Shown here in pieces: positions 24,201 through 33,959 of a DNA stretch of 64,000 nucleotides. The stretch comes from Agapetus fuscipes (Eukaryota; Arthropoda; Insecta; Trichoptera; Glossosomatidae): NCBI GenBank assembly GCA_951799405.1, contig OX637332.1, positions 8,747,001-8,811,000 of the forward strand, read 5' to 3'. Under the pieces are notes generated by a model. The model saw nothing but the letters and a program-made list of their open reading frames with translations. It was not told the origin of the DNA and searched no databases. How positions within the stretch are numbered: position 1 is the first letter of the stretch; each line of letters begins with the position of its first letter. The position numbers were made by a program, and so were the translations under genes.

Positions 24201-25248
24201 GGAGTGGCTCGCCGCAGTCAAGGACGCGGCACACTCAGCCAGCGCAAGATCCTTGCAACACCGAGAAATGGAACGCACCTGGCGCATCGCCAAAGAAATA
24301 TCTGACTTGATTATTTATTGCCGCTCTGTAGCTTTCAACATGGACCGCTTCAAAACAAAAGGCCTCATATTTTATGAAATGTCATCGTTTCCGGAAACAA
24401 AAGCAGAAAAGTTGATTTGTCAACAAGAAAATGCTTTCTTTTTGAAGTATCACAGAGTCCAGTTCAGTCGGGTTTATCCAAAAGGACAAAGGATTGATTC
24501 TTCAAACTATAACCCTGTGATAATGTGGAATTCTGGTTGTCAGATGGTTGCCTTGAATTACCAAACTGCGGATAAACCTATGCAGATTAATTTTGCAATG
24601 TTTCGTGAAAATGGCGGATGTGGTTTTGTTCTCCGGCCAGAGTTTATGTTTCACGATGGCTACAATCCGTACGATAAGAACACTTTGGTAGGAGTTGTTG
24701 GCTGTTCTGTTTTGCTGCGGGTGATTGGGGCCCGACATTTGTGTAAATCCGGAAGAGGCACTGCGAGTCCTTTTGTAGAAGTTGAACTTCTTGGAGCAGA
24801 ATATGATTCTGGTGTGAAACTTGTCACCAAAACTATAGGTGAATATATTTTACAGTTTTAATACTCAACGGAAACCAGGACGACTCAAATAGAATGTATA
24901 TTTAATATTATTACTAATACCTGTAATTTTAATATCATCTCTCATTTATATAAAAACACATACTTACATGATTTTATCTATTTTCTGCTTTCAGCCGACA
25001 ACGGTTTCAATCCCATTTGGAATGACATCTGCGAGTTTGAAGTCGCAAATCCTGACTTTGCTTTCCTCCGATTTGTGGTGCAGGACGAGGACATGTTTGG
25101 TGATCCAAATTTCATCGGACAAGCAACTTATCCACTGAAATGCCTAAGAACAGGGTACAGAAGTGTGCCGTTGACCAACGGCTATTCAGAACCATTGGAG
25201 CTGTCATCTTTGCTGGTACATATATCCATCAATAAAAACAACCAGTAA
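11162..25248 (+). CDS. PLCG1: Phospholipase C gamma (complete, 12 coding exons)
   Basis: Receptor-activated phosphoinositide phospholipase: it cleaves PIP2 to IP3 and diacylglycerol at the plasma membrane (Drosophila orthologue small wing). Coding exons: 11162-11525, 13614-13752, 18762-18924, 19421-19621, 19914-20029, 20142-21078, 21288-21469, 22242-22419, 22599-22664, 22999-23187, 24034-24838, 24995-25248. All introns are GT-AG and all phases join, giving 1197 aa. Domains: PH (about 20-150), EF-hands (150-300), X box (about 312-460, catalytic His in SSHNTYLTGDQ and YHGHT, ELDCWDG and SIEDN metal ligands, KHKKLPEG), first half of split PH, N-SH2 (547-637, GTFLVRES), C-SH2 (660-760, GAFLVRPSD), a linker with Tyr in [15 protein letters not shown]3 (783-841), second half PH, Y box (about 927-1043, [16 protein letters not shown]), C2 (about 1068-1190). 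The start ATG sits in AAAAATGG, downstream of an in-UTR splice acceptor. All key catalytic residues are present. Confidence 0.95.
11598..12170 (-). mobile_element. L-A LINE 3' fragment including the end of its reverse-transcriptase reading frame
   Basis: Lies in PLC gamma intron 1. From left: a TCTAAA hexamer tail, the L-A body (11606-11880), a short AT-rich spacer, then on the minus strand the C-terminal end of a LINE protein (12165 down to stop at 11968). Its residues include [18 protein letters not shown] and [15 protein letters not shown]. This copy is the key evidence that the many short L-A repeats are 5'-truncated 3' ends of a LINE rather than a stand-alone SINE. Confidence 0.7.
12184..12402 (+). 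mobile_element. L-A repeat: LINE 3' end
   Basis: In PLC gamma intron 1, tail on the right (CTTAGATTATTGATAGATTA). Head-to-head with the minus copy at 11598-12170. The 5' truncation is at CCCATACTGTAAAAAATGG. Confidence 0.7.
12570..12830 (+). mobile_element. L-A repeat: LINE 3' end
   Basis: A second plus-oriented copy in PLC gamma intron 1, starting CCCTTGACTTATAAGTTGG and ending GCAACTTAGATTATAGAT. It is diverged from the neighbouring copy (for example CCCCTATTTCAGGGATTG). Confidence 0.7.
12930..12995 (-). mobile_element. Fragment of SINE-B subfamily tail
   Basis: GAGCGCTGTTTTTGTGTGTC and CACACCTCAAGGGCCCTC are the reverse complement of the distinct 3' tail seen in the SINE-B copy near 28990-29050. 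Confidence 0.5.
14540..14855 (+). mobile_element. L-A repeat: LINE 3' end with (TTTAGA)n tail
   Basis: In PLC gamma intron 2. Begins TTGCTTGTACTCCTTGACTG, runs through the standard body, and ends with three TTTAGA units. One of the best preserved copies. Confidence 0.8.
15312..18149 (+). CDS. LINE endonuclease-reverse transcriptase (CR1/Jockey group), 5'-truncated
   Basis: 945 open codons in PLC gamma intron 2, same strand as the host gene. The first ~18 residues come from a purine-rich host or junction sequence. LINE homology begins around [10 protein letters not shown], well inside the apurinic endonuclease domain, so the endonuclease N terminus is missing. Visible motifs: GDLNLYS (about 135) and GHHPPLHIS (about 200) of the endonuclease; [11 protein letters not shown] (about 571), [11 protein letters not shown] and FADDIKLS (about 660) of the reverse transcriptase; a C-terminal region with [18 protein letters not shown] as in CR1/Daphne/Jockey elements. 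The reverse transcriptase catalytic Asp pair is intact and there are no stops. It cannot jump by itself without its endonuclease. No ORF1 is seen. Confidence 0.85.
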   Translation: MERMERGIEEWRTNLMIAEDTTLVAATETFLDDSVLDAELVHNTWSILRRDRESGKKGGGVILCTKTSFQIERLLEYETKDVEDLWAKCCVDGHSIFICVVYLPPRTPDEAYEAWFESVERVCSKHGSCRTIILGDLNLYSASENIKNHFNCFLSLCDLKQFNDVHNKNDRLLDVVMTSPTLSDALCVRSSELGEELVRIDGHHPPLHISVKYNFTNKAVTMLPSNINHLLDWNFAKADFIKLYYYVREIEWNTLFHTTDVNTAVEIFCNLNYHAFNECIPKKIRNTSNSRTYPTYFTRTIIKDIAFKANCHRKWKRTGNINSRNKFRELRTKIKLDIRGAHRDNMYKLSGDLAENPKNFWHHIDLLRNRGGIKTKVTHGGIEFDGANAASAFANHFESVFLPEAPILDYNTTNADRPADSRLVNVLNISESDVKRAVKKLKPGISPGPDAIPAFYVKGCLDLLLPAILHIFNIIINTGIYPNIWKCSRVIPVHKAGPKENVENYRPIAILSTLPKIFETIIHDKLLPQCQPFLSIAQHAFLPRRSVTTNLGVLVDLLARQLDGKRQVDVAYLDFQKAFDSVDNDVLLQKLASMGFVPKLMKLFCSYLCNRTQYVQYGPYVSPKYTTRSGISQGSNLGPFLFIIFINDLPNVVERAKVLIFADDIKLSLTVNNHMDAIALQNDITSVNDWSIQNKLLFNIKKCQVMSFTRAKCPFIHEYHIANELVTRVGTVRDLGVIFDIQLNFHTQVNNVRDKAYQRLGFVMRNTQMMSAMAIRTLYTALVRSVLETNAVIWAPHESKYILMLEQVQKMFLRKYYKSVYGYYPYLYPTAFLQGHLGFDSLLLRRQLALARFILKLLRSEVDCVVLSDRFLTLYVPDSFIRARSHRLFNVTASRTNILRNSFVSRAQTLINELMSSSPHLDIFNTRMNGLMCEWKVLLERRMLE
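15320..18290 (+). mobile_element. CR1/Jockey-group LINE insertion with (AAAT)n tail
   Basis: The element ends in about nine AAAT units (18252-18290) after a short 3' UTR. The 5' junction lies in or just after a GGAATGGAGA-type imperfect repeat near 15296-15345. Truncation at the 5' end with an open remaining frame is typical of a fairly recent target-primed insertion. I could not fix a target-site duplication. Confidence 0.75.
18291..18761. other. Intron sequence with poly-T runs
   Basis: Remainder of PLC gamma intron 2. No coding sequence. T-rich stretches at about 18570-18615. The acceptor TTTTTGTAG precedes 18762. Confidence 0.5.
21606..21715 (+). repeat. Interspersed repeat of unknown class ('GGTTGCTAGGG' family)
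   Basis: Contains a GTTACTAGGGCGAAAGATAA block, then ATATTTCGTGATTGGTTGCT and GTTTGCCCACCAAGAAAA. Related blocks lie at 10893, 27206, 33286 and, inverted, at 62087. No ends or class could be assigned. Confidence 0.5.
21737..21950 (-). mobile_element. L-A repeat: truncated LINE 3' end
   Basis: In the PLC gamma intron between the two SH2-coding exons. It stops after AACAGGGGTGACATT, followed by a partial re-duplication (TCTTCCCTGAAACAGGG), then unrelated sequence. Confidence 0.7.
23449..23705 (-). mobile_element. L-A repeat: LINE 3' end with TCTAAA tail
   Basis: A full-length-style copy in the PLC gamma intron after the SH3 exon. Three to four TCTAAA units on the left; truncated at CAACCTATCAATCAA on the right. 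Confidence 0.8.
23905..24008 (+). mobile_element. SINE-B 3' fragment
   Basis: Contains GGTCCATCCAACCTTACAGC and the tail CCAAATAAATCAT shared with the copy at 28695-29080. It ends about 25 bp before the acceptor of the exon at 24034. Confidence 0.6.
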
Positions 25249-27205
25249 TTTGTTTTATATTACTGGAAAAAGCATTCAGTTTTTTGGTCCTGAATTAGCA
25301 AGCATCATCTGTACCTTTGTGTGTATTAGGTGTATATTCTTTTTCATCATTCTGAGAGTCAAATTTATTTTTAAAATATTATTCTTCAAAAATTATATTT
25401 TTATATTAATATTAAATTCTAAAATTGAAATAAGGAACAAATTCTAGTTACTCTAGAACCTATTTAAATTATTTGATATGACATATTCTCTTATTATACA
25501 AAAAAAACTTAGTATCGGTGATACATATCTTCAACAGGTTAAAATGCTTTTATACCACTTAATTATTATTGAAAGATCTTTTATTTTTTATTTTACACAT
25601 TTTGTAACATTAATATTTACTCTAAAATGTGTAGTTAAAAATTACAGTTACTTGAATGTATATAAAGAATTGAAGCATAGAAAGCATTGAATTGAATGAA
25701 TTGAACATTCACATATCTTTTACATATTTAACATTTTATTTTTACTAATTTTGTTATGAATTTGCAGCTAATGAAATGCGAATATACTTTTTATGATCTG
25801 ACTTTTTTTTGTATATAAACTGTAGATATCTTTATTTTTATAATTTGATACAATTTTGTTTAACACACTAATGATTTCATTGCACACAAACAATGTTCAT
25901 CAGAATCTTGTAGGAAATAATTATTACGACTGTTCTAGAAACTATTCTTATACAATTCTGTTTACCGTTTTTCAATGTTTATATTTGTATTCTGTGTCAC
26001 TTTCTCTGTGCTTATTTTTTACACATTTTTTTTATTTTTATTTTTTACCAGTGAGTATTTACTTAAATCAATTATTGTTTTTCATTTCAAAAAGTCAAAG
26101 AAATATTAAATTTCAAAGTAATAGTTAATGAATAGCACTCTGAATACTTCGTCATGAAACTGAATATTTGAGAGTTCTATACAATTACCCCCATAACATT
26201 GTTTTATTTTATATTGTGGTCTGTATTTGTATGATCTATAAAGTTCGTAATATTGCATCCGATTGATAGCTCAGTTGGTAGAACGCATTCAAATCCAAGA
26301 GGCTACTATTCCATCCCCACGGAGGCTGTCAAAAATGATTTCCAGTTTCTATTGTATTGTATTTCAAAGCAATCTCAAAAAAAAAAACAATAATCATAGA
26401 ATGAACATTGTTTACTTAGCCATCATAAGTAATGAGATCCTGCCCTCCTGGGAGCAGGGAAACCCACACTTCAAGCGTAGTATTTGGGATAAGGCTGGCC
26501 TCCTTACCCGGGAAAATAAATTGTTTACAATCGCCAAATGCATGTGTCCCCAGGGATAATGTGGTAAGAAACAACTGTATATGTGCAGCTTGGTTGTGTA
26601 GCTTAACTATACAGAACTGATTTATTACAAATGTGCATTTATCTGTTCAGCTAAGATTAATTTTGATCCGCTTTATTTAACACGCCTTTCTTAATAGTCA
26701 CATATCATTAAATAATATTTTCACAATTAACTAGTTAACTGCTATCCTTATTTATCAAAAAATATATTTCTTTTTTTGCCATTTTTTTTCTCTATGAATT
26801 TCTCATACCATAATCTCTTTTCACGATGATTGATTCGAATCTTACCTCTACTAGTTATGTAATTCTCTTTCTTGTACCTTATATTAATTTTAAGCGTAAA
26901 ATAATGTTTAAAAAGTATTAAATAAATGTTTCAAATGTGTCCTCACATCTTTACAATCTTATGAAAAATAAATTGTTCTATCTTACCAATATTATTTCAT
27001 GTTCAAGTATTAAATTTTGTTATACTTTTAAATGTTTTGTACACTTTTTTCATTATAAATAATATCTTACTATATAGTATTTATGCTTTTCACTACTAAA
27101 GAAAAATGAGAAGAAAAATGTTAATTTCAAAAAATCACCATCACGGCAAACTAATTGTTTATAATGTAACTTTCGCATGAATTGACACAGAAAATTGTGA
27201 AAAAT
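25249..27205. other. PLC gamma 3' UTR and intergenic DNA
   Basis: No coding sequence seen. Strongly AT-rich. A tRNA-like SINE fragment lies at 26263-26340. I did not find a convincing AATAAA close after the PLC gamma stop, so the 3' end of that transcript is not placed. Confidence 0.45.
26263..26340 (+). mobile_element. tRNA-derived SINE fragment
   Basis: GATAGCTCAGTTGGTAGAAC is an A-box-like tRNA start. The B-box is degraded (ATTCCATCCCCACGGAGG). The same head is seen at 38262 and 39312. It is not a functional tRNA: no acceptor or anticodon stem forms. Confidence 0.55.
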
Positions 27206-27315
27206 AAAACAGGCCGGGTTGTTAGGGAAAAGGCAAAAAAATATTATTTTATTGGTTGCAAGGGTTATTGTCTCATACAAGTAAGACGTTTGCCGACCAA
27301 GAAAACAGTTGTAAA
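27206..27315 (+). repeat. Interspersed repeat of unknown class ('GGTTGCTAGGG' family)
   Basis: GGCCGGGTTGTTAGGGAAAA, then TTATTTTATTGGTTGCAAGG and GTTTGCCGACCAAGAAAA. It parallels the copies at 21606 and 33286. Confidence 0.5.
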
Positions 27316-27420
27316 TTAATATCATACGAAGATTATTTTTCTTTTCAGTGATAATCAGTTTTTATTTTTAGATTCTTTTAATACTGTACTGCTTTTAAGG
27401 TTTTTATCAAATAGGAAGCG

Positions 27421-27880
27421 TTTTTAGCACCCGTCAAGACACCAGCGCAGAAAGTGTTGTAACGTCGTATATTTTGTATTTGAACGGCTATTCTGTTGTC
27501 ATCACTGGGCACAATGTCCAGTGACTCAGATCAAGATGAATTGTTGCTGCATTACGCATTATCTAGCAGAATCTTACCGTTATGGAAATGTTTGGATAAT
27601 AAATGTTCCTTGTTCACAAGCACTGGTGTTTTCAAATGCAATCAAACAATTGTCATCATTAACAATCAGTAACCATTTTTACTTAAGACAAAAAAACTCC
27701 CGCGTCTAACAAAATTAGTAACAAAATACAACGCAACATCCGGACACAACGATAGATCGTCTCGTACTGGTGACGTGTTTACTCTGACAGGTGTACACAT
27801 GTTCAGTTCAACACAACGCAGCGCTATAGGACAACGGTAGACCAGAACGCTTTAGCGCTTTGATGCGTGCTAAAATCGCT
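27421..27880 (+). mobile_element. Possible Harbinger-type element remnant
   Basis: Imperfect inverted ends, TTTTTAGCACCCGTCAAGA on the left and TTTGATGCGTGCTAAAA on the right, enclose a short coding remnant. An ATG near 27513 is followed by SSDSDQDELLLHY, then in another frame RYGNVWIINV. This is reminiscent of the acidic N terminus plus WI/V motif of PIF/Harbinger nucleases, with a frameshift. Weak but consistent; it could also be an unrelated MITE. Confidence 0.35.
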
Positions 27881-28694
27881 TCTTGTTTAACGAAGTCCTT
27901 TAACTTGATTTCTTAAGATATTTTTGAGTCATTGAAATGTATTATAGTTTGGTGTCTGTATAATGTATTATTTAAACCTTTAAGTTTATATTTCAACAAG
28001 CTTTCATTCCATTTTGCTGGTGTATTTACATTTGGAAATATTCTACAAAATAGAAAATGAAAGATATCTTATTTGAGCTAGTCTATTTACACGATAAAAA
28101 TGTTCTCTGTTGTCTTGTTCTGTATGTTGTAAAATGTATTTAGTTTGTAATAACTCTACATTAAAGAATAATTTTAATACACTGAAACGATAGTGAGAAA
28201 AAAGTGGATAAATTGTGTAATCAGTGCCTCATATTCAGAAATTTTAGTGTGAATATTGAAATATAATCATTATTTTTAATGATTTTGTGTGCTATAATGA
28301 GCTTTTACCTTTAATTTAAGTGTCATTTATATGTATATTTGTAAACACAGATTTTTCATTTACTAAATATCTTGCTGTGGAATTCAGAGACAGTTAGAAA
28401 TTAGTCATACTATAAATTTCTTTGAGAGAAATTAAAAGGATGAAGTCATACAGTGTGATGTTTATCAGACTACTTCATTATTAATTAAACTTACACCCGT
28501 ATTTACTAATATTACTAACACTTCCCTCAGGCTTCAATAGCACTTAGAGTGGTGAAATTCATTTCAAAAGCAATACTTAGGGAATGTGCAGCGCTATGAC
28601 TGAATAAATACTAACACTTGGCTCAGTAAAGTAGACAGACATATGAAGGAACGCTTGGGAGCTGCTTTCTTACTAACATACGTCAAAACATGTC
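27881..28694. other. Non-coding AT-rich intergenic DNA
   Basis: No gene or classified repeat seen. Confidence 0.4.
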
Positions 28695-29080
28695 ATATCA
28701 ACAACATTGGGCGCGGACAGTACTTGGATGGGTTACCGCTCAGGTACACCGCGTGTTGTTGGCATCTTGGACCGGTCCGTAGTCCAGTGGCAACACTTCG
28801 GACTCGTAAATGGAAGGTTGTGGATTTGGACCCCGGCGGAGCACAAAAATATACCATTTATATTTCAAATGTGCTCTTCGCTGAGTTGAAAAATTCATAA
28901 ACCTTTACCAAAGACTGGTCACTGAAAGGTCCATCCAACCTTACAGCAACTGGGTCTTGCTTGAGAATTGGCGCTTTCTACAGCGACGACCAAGCTCGCA
29001 GAGGGCTCTTGAGGTGTGATACACACAAAAACAGCGCTCACCAAATAAATCATTCTAATATTATTATTATTATATCAATA
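28695..29080 (+). mobile_element. SINE-B copy: partial 5S head, tRNA-like module, variant tail
   Basis: The 5S-like segment (ACAGTACTTGGATGGGTTAC, then CACCGCGTGTTGTTGGC) joins a tRNA-like segment (TAGTCCAGTGGCAACACTTC, then GGTTGTGGATTTGGACCC). The body follows, then a tail different from most copies: GGGCTCTTGAGGTGTGATAC, ending in CCAAATAAATCATT and an ATT run. This marks a second subfamily. Confidence 0.75.
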
Positions 29081-29691
29081 CATAAACGGAATTATAATTA
29101 GATTGAAACCAAAATTGGTCAGCAGGACACCAGCCATAAATTTGTTATACTAAAATACTGGCAAAAACAAAAATTATGCTAGTAATGATGAGCCAGGAAT
29201 TTGCAATTGCAGAACAGGATAATTCTGCACCTAAGGATCCCCATTGGGAGCGATGGAGACCGCGGCACTCTGACGTCAGTCCACAAACGAGCCCACAAAT
29301 CCAATAGCAGAACCATAGTGTTTTACTATGGTAAGGGACAGCATTAGTTTTGATTGTGAAACAAATGTTTGGTTACATAAGAAATTGTCACACTTGGATT
29401 AGGATAGCACCGTTAATACTACTGATAGTATTGACTGTGACTATGGGGGTGTAAGTTAAACTGAAATAAGTGAAATCTATGATTGTCTCTGAATAACACT
29501 GCTCGAGTTTACAAATAATTATTATTCCGATGAGTACCTACATTTTTTTCTAAGTACACGGTTTAACTTAAATGAAAAAGCCTTATTTGATTAAATTCTC
29601 CAGACTTTCTATCTACTTACGAGTTATGATGTTTGAAGTATAGTGATTTAAAAAAAAGTTTAAGCCAATCGAAGGCAATATAAATCCAAAA
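29081..29691. other. Non-coding intergenic DNA
   Basis: No gene seen. Confidence 0.4.
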
Positions 29692-29693
29692 TA

Positions 29694-30373
29694 CAGTGGT
29701 GCCTCACACAACGAACGCCTCGCACAGCGAACGCTGCACACAACGAACTTCCTGTTCGTTCATTTTACGATTCATACAACGAACTTCGCTTCACACAACG
29801 AAGTCGCCCGAGCTTCCACGACTGCTTCGCCCGAGCTTCCACGATCGCTGCCGATGTATTGCATACTCCCGCGCAGGCACTGCAGGCAGTCGTTAGTCAC
29901 TGCGCTTAACTTACGCACGTATCGCGGCAATCGTTCTTCATTACGAATTAAATCACGCACGTATCACGGCAGTCGTCCTTTTAAGTTAGATGAAGCAAAC
30001 AGGATCAACGATCTTTACTCCGATACTCTTGTCCGTTATTTCCGGCAGATGTTGGAGAAAAGAGAAAAACAAACGACTTTGGACAGGTTTTTCATGAAAC
30101 CATCGGAAAGTGGATGAAGATGTGCAAGATTCGGTAGACTCTACTTAGTCTGTCTTAAAATTAAAAAAAATATGTTTTTGTTAGATGTATCTAAATAAAA
30201 ATAATAACAAAAAAATTATCTTTTTTTATGTCATCTTAGCATATTTTATGCTACAGAACGAATTATTTTTTTTACCATGTATTGTTATGGGAAAATGCGT
30301 TTCACATAACGAACTTTTCGCATAACAAACTTGCTCCCGGAACGAATTAAGTTCGTTGTGTGAGGCACCACTG
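29694..30373 (+). mobile_element. Tigger/pogo-like DNA transposon, internally deleted
   Basis: Perfect 23-bp terminal inverted repeats beginning CAGTGGTGCCTCACACAAC, flanked by TA target duplications (29692-29693 and 30374-30375), as in Tc1/mariner-pogo elements. The 680-bp remnant retains the 3' end of a transposase and is rich in ACGAAC blocks. Good repeat identity suggests moderate youth. Confidence 0.85.
29985..30117 (+). pseudogene. C-terminal remnant of Tigger transposase
   Basis: Encodes NRINDLYSDTLVRYFRQM, then KREKQTTLDRFFMKPSESG and a stop at 30115-30117. The KQTTLDRFF ending is typical of Tigger-like transposases. The DDE catalytic core is entirely deleted, so it is not functional. 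Confidence 0.7.
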
Positions 30374-30375
30374 TA

Positions 30376-31648
30376 TATTGAAAATGATTGAATTTTTTGG
30401 CTTATTAAGATATTCTGAATGTTTCGCAGACATAATGCATAGAGTACCTAGGTTCAGGTGTGTGCATAGCGTAGAGGCAAACTTCATAGTAAAAAAAAAA
30501 CCCTTTTTCTTGAAAATAACACATATGCTATTAATTTACTTGCTAACAATAACTCAAATTGAACTACAACAAAAATCTCAATCTTAACTTCAAGGTTCAC
30601 ATTTTATCAAATTTTTCCTATCTTTTGAATACATGTGCCTGTACGGAATGCACGCCCCTCCCTGCATATTATGCTTAAAGCCTTGAATTTTAATTCTGTC
30701 TGTTTAATAATTTTCTCTTCCATATAAGTTTTAAGGAGCTTAGGTTTTCTTAGCCTTTACAATCAATTAGAGGTTGTTAAGGGAAATTTACAATTTCCAT
30801 GTATGAATGTTATCCTTTTGGACGTACACAGTGTAAAGTAAGGTATTTTTTTGTATGTATTTTGAATGTTTATACGCAAAGAATTACAGAATGTATAGAG
30901 ATTTTGTGAAGGAAAAATTAATTGTATGTAAACAGTTAAGAGATCAGAAAAAAGTACAGTATGTGAAAATTATATTTGAAATTATTGTAAAGAATGTAAT
31001 ATGTATGAAAAAGTAATGAATTTTTAAATGGTTATTCCAAAATTATATTGTTTTTGGCGTAAGCCTGGGTGCACATTGGGAGAAATTGTCATATTTTTTT
31101 ATTCCAAATATTTTTAAATGGGTTGTAAATTTCATTATAAGTGTAAATGGTTTGTAAGGTGCATTTGTGGTTGCACCAACAAGGTTGCAAGGTGCAACCA
31201 GTCTTGAAAATGTCAATTGAAAAATGAAATAATAATTATCGAAATAATGCACATAAATTTATTTTTCTTATTTGCACTATTTAAGGATGAACTTACCATT
31301 GCACTGTATTCATTTTATGTACATAGGTGTATTATATTTGTTATGATTACCTGTGGTTACAGAAAAATGCATAGTTTTATGATTAAGAATGAAAAATTTG
31401 GGACCTCTACCATTGCATAATATTAAATATAAGTAGCTGTATTAAATATGTTACAAAAGCCTGTGGATTAAGAAAAAAGCATCCATCTAGAATTAAAACA
31501 AGAGAGTTTTCTTCTTTCAAGTTCTTTTATTCACTATTAAAAAATGTATCTCAATAATCTTTATGAGATTTTCCCTTCAAAGAAATGAACAATCAAAACT
31601 GATATAGTAAGAGTTTTAGGCTTACACGGCCGGTTGATGATGCTGGAG
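30376..31648. other. Non-coding intergenic DNA
   Basis: No gene seen. AT-rich with short chance frames. Confidence 0.4.
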
Positions 31649-31915
31649 TGATGTTTTCCGGGATCTGTTGCCGTGGTCTGTGGGAACTGGAGTTTCCGTA
31701 CGTTTCTGCGATGGGCTTCTTCAGCGTGAAGTATGAAGATGATCTTGATGAGAATTGTATCATCTGTGACTGCGACTTGATGAGAACTGTGTCATCACAG
31801 ATCTCATCTTCATCATCATCATACTTCACGCTAAAGAAGCCCATCGTAGAAATGGGCGAAACGTACGGAAGCTCCAGCTCCCACAGACCACAGCAAAAGA
31901 TCCCAGAAAACATCA
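31649..31915. mobile_element. Fold-back (inverted-repeat) element, copy 1
   Basis: Arms of about 95-100 bp: the left arm runs TGATGTTTTCCGGGATCTG through CGATGGGCTTCTTCAGCG. The right arm is its near reverse complement, ending GATCCCAGAAAACATCA. A short GATGA-rich centre separates them. The RNA would form a long hairpin. Same family at 59487-59720; a half copy lies at 51312-51420. No transposase. Confidence 0.8.
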
Positions 31916-32132
31916 CCCAAGCAAAACTGATATAAAATACATTCGCACTGAGGTTTTAACAAGCACAAAAGAAGCACTTAATTTTTCTTCTGATAGCCGG
32001 TAATCATATAAAAGTTCAAAAAGTGGATAGCATTGTGTTTCCTTTTGTCGAAAAAGTGGAAAACCAGATTTAATTACTTAAAGAATAAGTTATTCTTACA
32101 ATGACAACTATTAGGCATTATTAAATCTCTAT
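31916..32132. other. Non-coding spacer
   Basis: Nothing recognised between the fold-back element and the L-A fragments. Confidence 0.4.
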
Positions 32133-32210
32133 AATCTGAGTCGCAAAGATGTATTTAACTTAGGATTCACATAAAATGCGTGCCCACAAGCAGACACGAA
32201 TAAAAACATG
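32133..32210 (-). mobile_element. Short L-A fragment
   Basis: The tail-proximal 75 bp of L-A (GAGTCGCAAAGATGTATTTAA, then GCCCACAAGCAGACACGAAT), immediately followed by a second, longer copy in the same orientation. Confidence 0.6.
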
Positions 32211-32216
32211 TATCTC

Positions 32217-32471
32217 TAATCTAATCTAATCTAAGTTGCAAAGATATGTTACATTAGGGATTCACATTACATGCATTCTCACAATCAGACACATACAAGT
32301 TCGCGCTCGCACATGCCTCATGTGAACCTACAACATAGAAACCAAATCTCAAATGGACATACACCCTGCAACTCTTGCCGTCCTTTCCTGAAACAGGGGT
32401 GACATTGGCAAAATGAACCATTTTTACAGCAAGGGTGGTCAGCTGCATACCAACCTATAAGTCAAGGAACT
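32217..32471 (-). mobile_element. L-A repeat: LINE 3' end with (CTAAT)n tail
   Basis: The standard body with a CTAAT pentamer tail on the left, truncated after CTATAAGTCAAGGAAC. Confidence 0.78.
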
Positions 32472-33285
32472 CCATTGAAAAAAAATCCAATTTTGTGTAA
32501 CTTTCTTTGTCTCGTGAATGGAGCTAGAATTTTTGGAAACACTTTGCACAAAAAGCTCTTAATATTATTCCAAGCTAAATTTGTGAAGCTAGCTTGATAT
32601 ATCCGAACAAGATTTTACAAAAACAAGCCGGAACTAATTCATCAGTAAATAATTGCTTTTTATAGTCGTAAGCGCACTATTTCTATGATCGTTTTAAGTG
32701 TGTCTGACTGTACATGCTTATCTTGAGTCATGACTTAAGAAGTTATAAAATGACAGCTCTGTGATAGATAAGCGAACAATTATGTAGATCAACCCTAAGA
32801 AAAAAGACAAGTAAAAACTGAAAATATTTTATTGAAATCTGTATGAACAAGTAAATTACAAATATAAGATTCAAAAATCTATGCAGGCTTTGTGAAGAAT
32901 ATTTTACTAATTGTAGTCCTTTAAATTATTTGTGTCAATTTTACTGTCATATGTCATACCTGCTTGTAATGAAAAAAATAAGGTTGTATTTTTCATATTC
33001 AATATTTTATTCTGTATAAATAGTTACATAGGAGTATGCCTTGAACATGTAATTGTATGTTGTGCTTCCTGAACTCCTTTTTTTCACATGCTCCATGGCT
33101 TCAAAAGTATGGGATCCCGGACAAAGCACGCTGGATAGTGTGAAGCTCACATACATCCACATACATGATGTGACTTCCATCGACACTGAACCGAATCGTG
33201 TGAAAAGGGACTAACACTATTGTGTTTTAATGTTTATTGTCAATGAGGTCCGCACGTGAATTGACATAGCCAATATTGTGTCATC
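32472..33285. other. Non-coding intergenic DNA
   Basis: No gene seen. Confidence 0.4.
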
Positions 33286-33660
33286 ACACGGCTGGGTTGC
33301 TGGGAAAAAACATACAAATATTTTTTATTGGTTGCAAAAGATGGCAGTCCTATACAGAACTGGTGTTTGCTGTTCGAGTAAAAAAATAAAAATAAATAAA
33401 AAAATCTCAATAGTCTGAAATAGGCTTGGAATGAAGGTGCGTGGATATAATTGTGAAATCTTGTATAAAGCGCGATGGCGATCATCAATTGCCTGTGTGT
33501 CCCACGATCATAGTTCGCCTCACCAACAATTGTATGCAGCGACTGAGCTTAAGGAAAAACAGCTGATAAATGAGCTTGCTTGACTACAACACTAACTTTA
33601 TAGAGGAACAGATAGGCAATCAACCAAAACTGTCAGTTTACACACATTATGTATCCACCT
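33286..33660 (+). repeat. Interspersed repeat of unknown class ('GGTTGCTAGGG' family)
   Basis: Starts CACGGCTGGGTTGCTGGGAA, then TTTTTTATTGGTTGCAAAAG. The right part (AACAGCTGATAAATGAGC, then GGCAATCAACCAAAACTGTC) has a relative in a PAN3 intron at about 35970-36100. Confidence 0.45.
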
Positions 33661-33959
33661 TGCGTAGAACTGCTTGGAATATACCTACATAAATATATTT
33701 TATGAAAAGAAACTGTGTTTTATTTCTTAATTATGATTTAGATGTTTTCATAGCTTGATGAATAACTCAATTTCTACTGAAGTTTCTGTCACAGAAGGAA
33801 TCCTGCATTTGAAAACTGAAGAAATTATGTAAGTAAATATAGTTCATGAAAAACATTTAAAAGTAAGTTCCTATTAAAAATTTATTCTTGGAACATTGAG
33901 TGTGGAATGCAATTTGTATGGAACCAAAGCCAAAAATTATTTCTTCTTCTTAATCCTAT

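Noticed and set aside
31593..31935. Two similar proteins on opposite strands (MMFSGI...)
   Set aside because: This is an artefact of the fold-back palindrome; each strand reads the same sequence.
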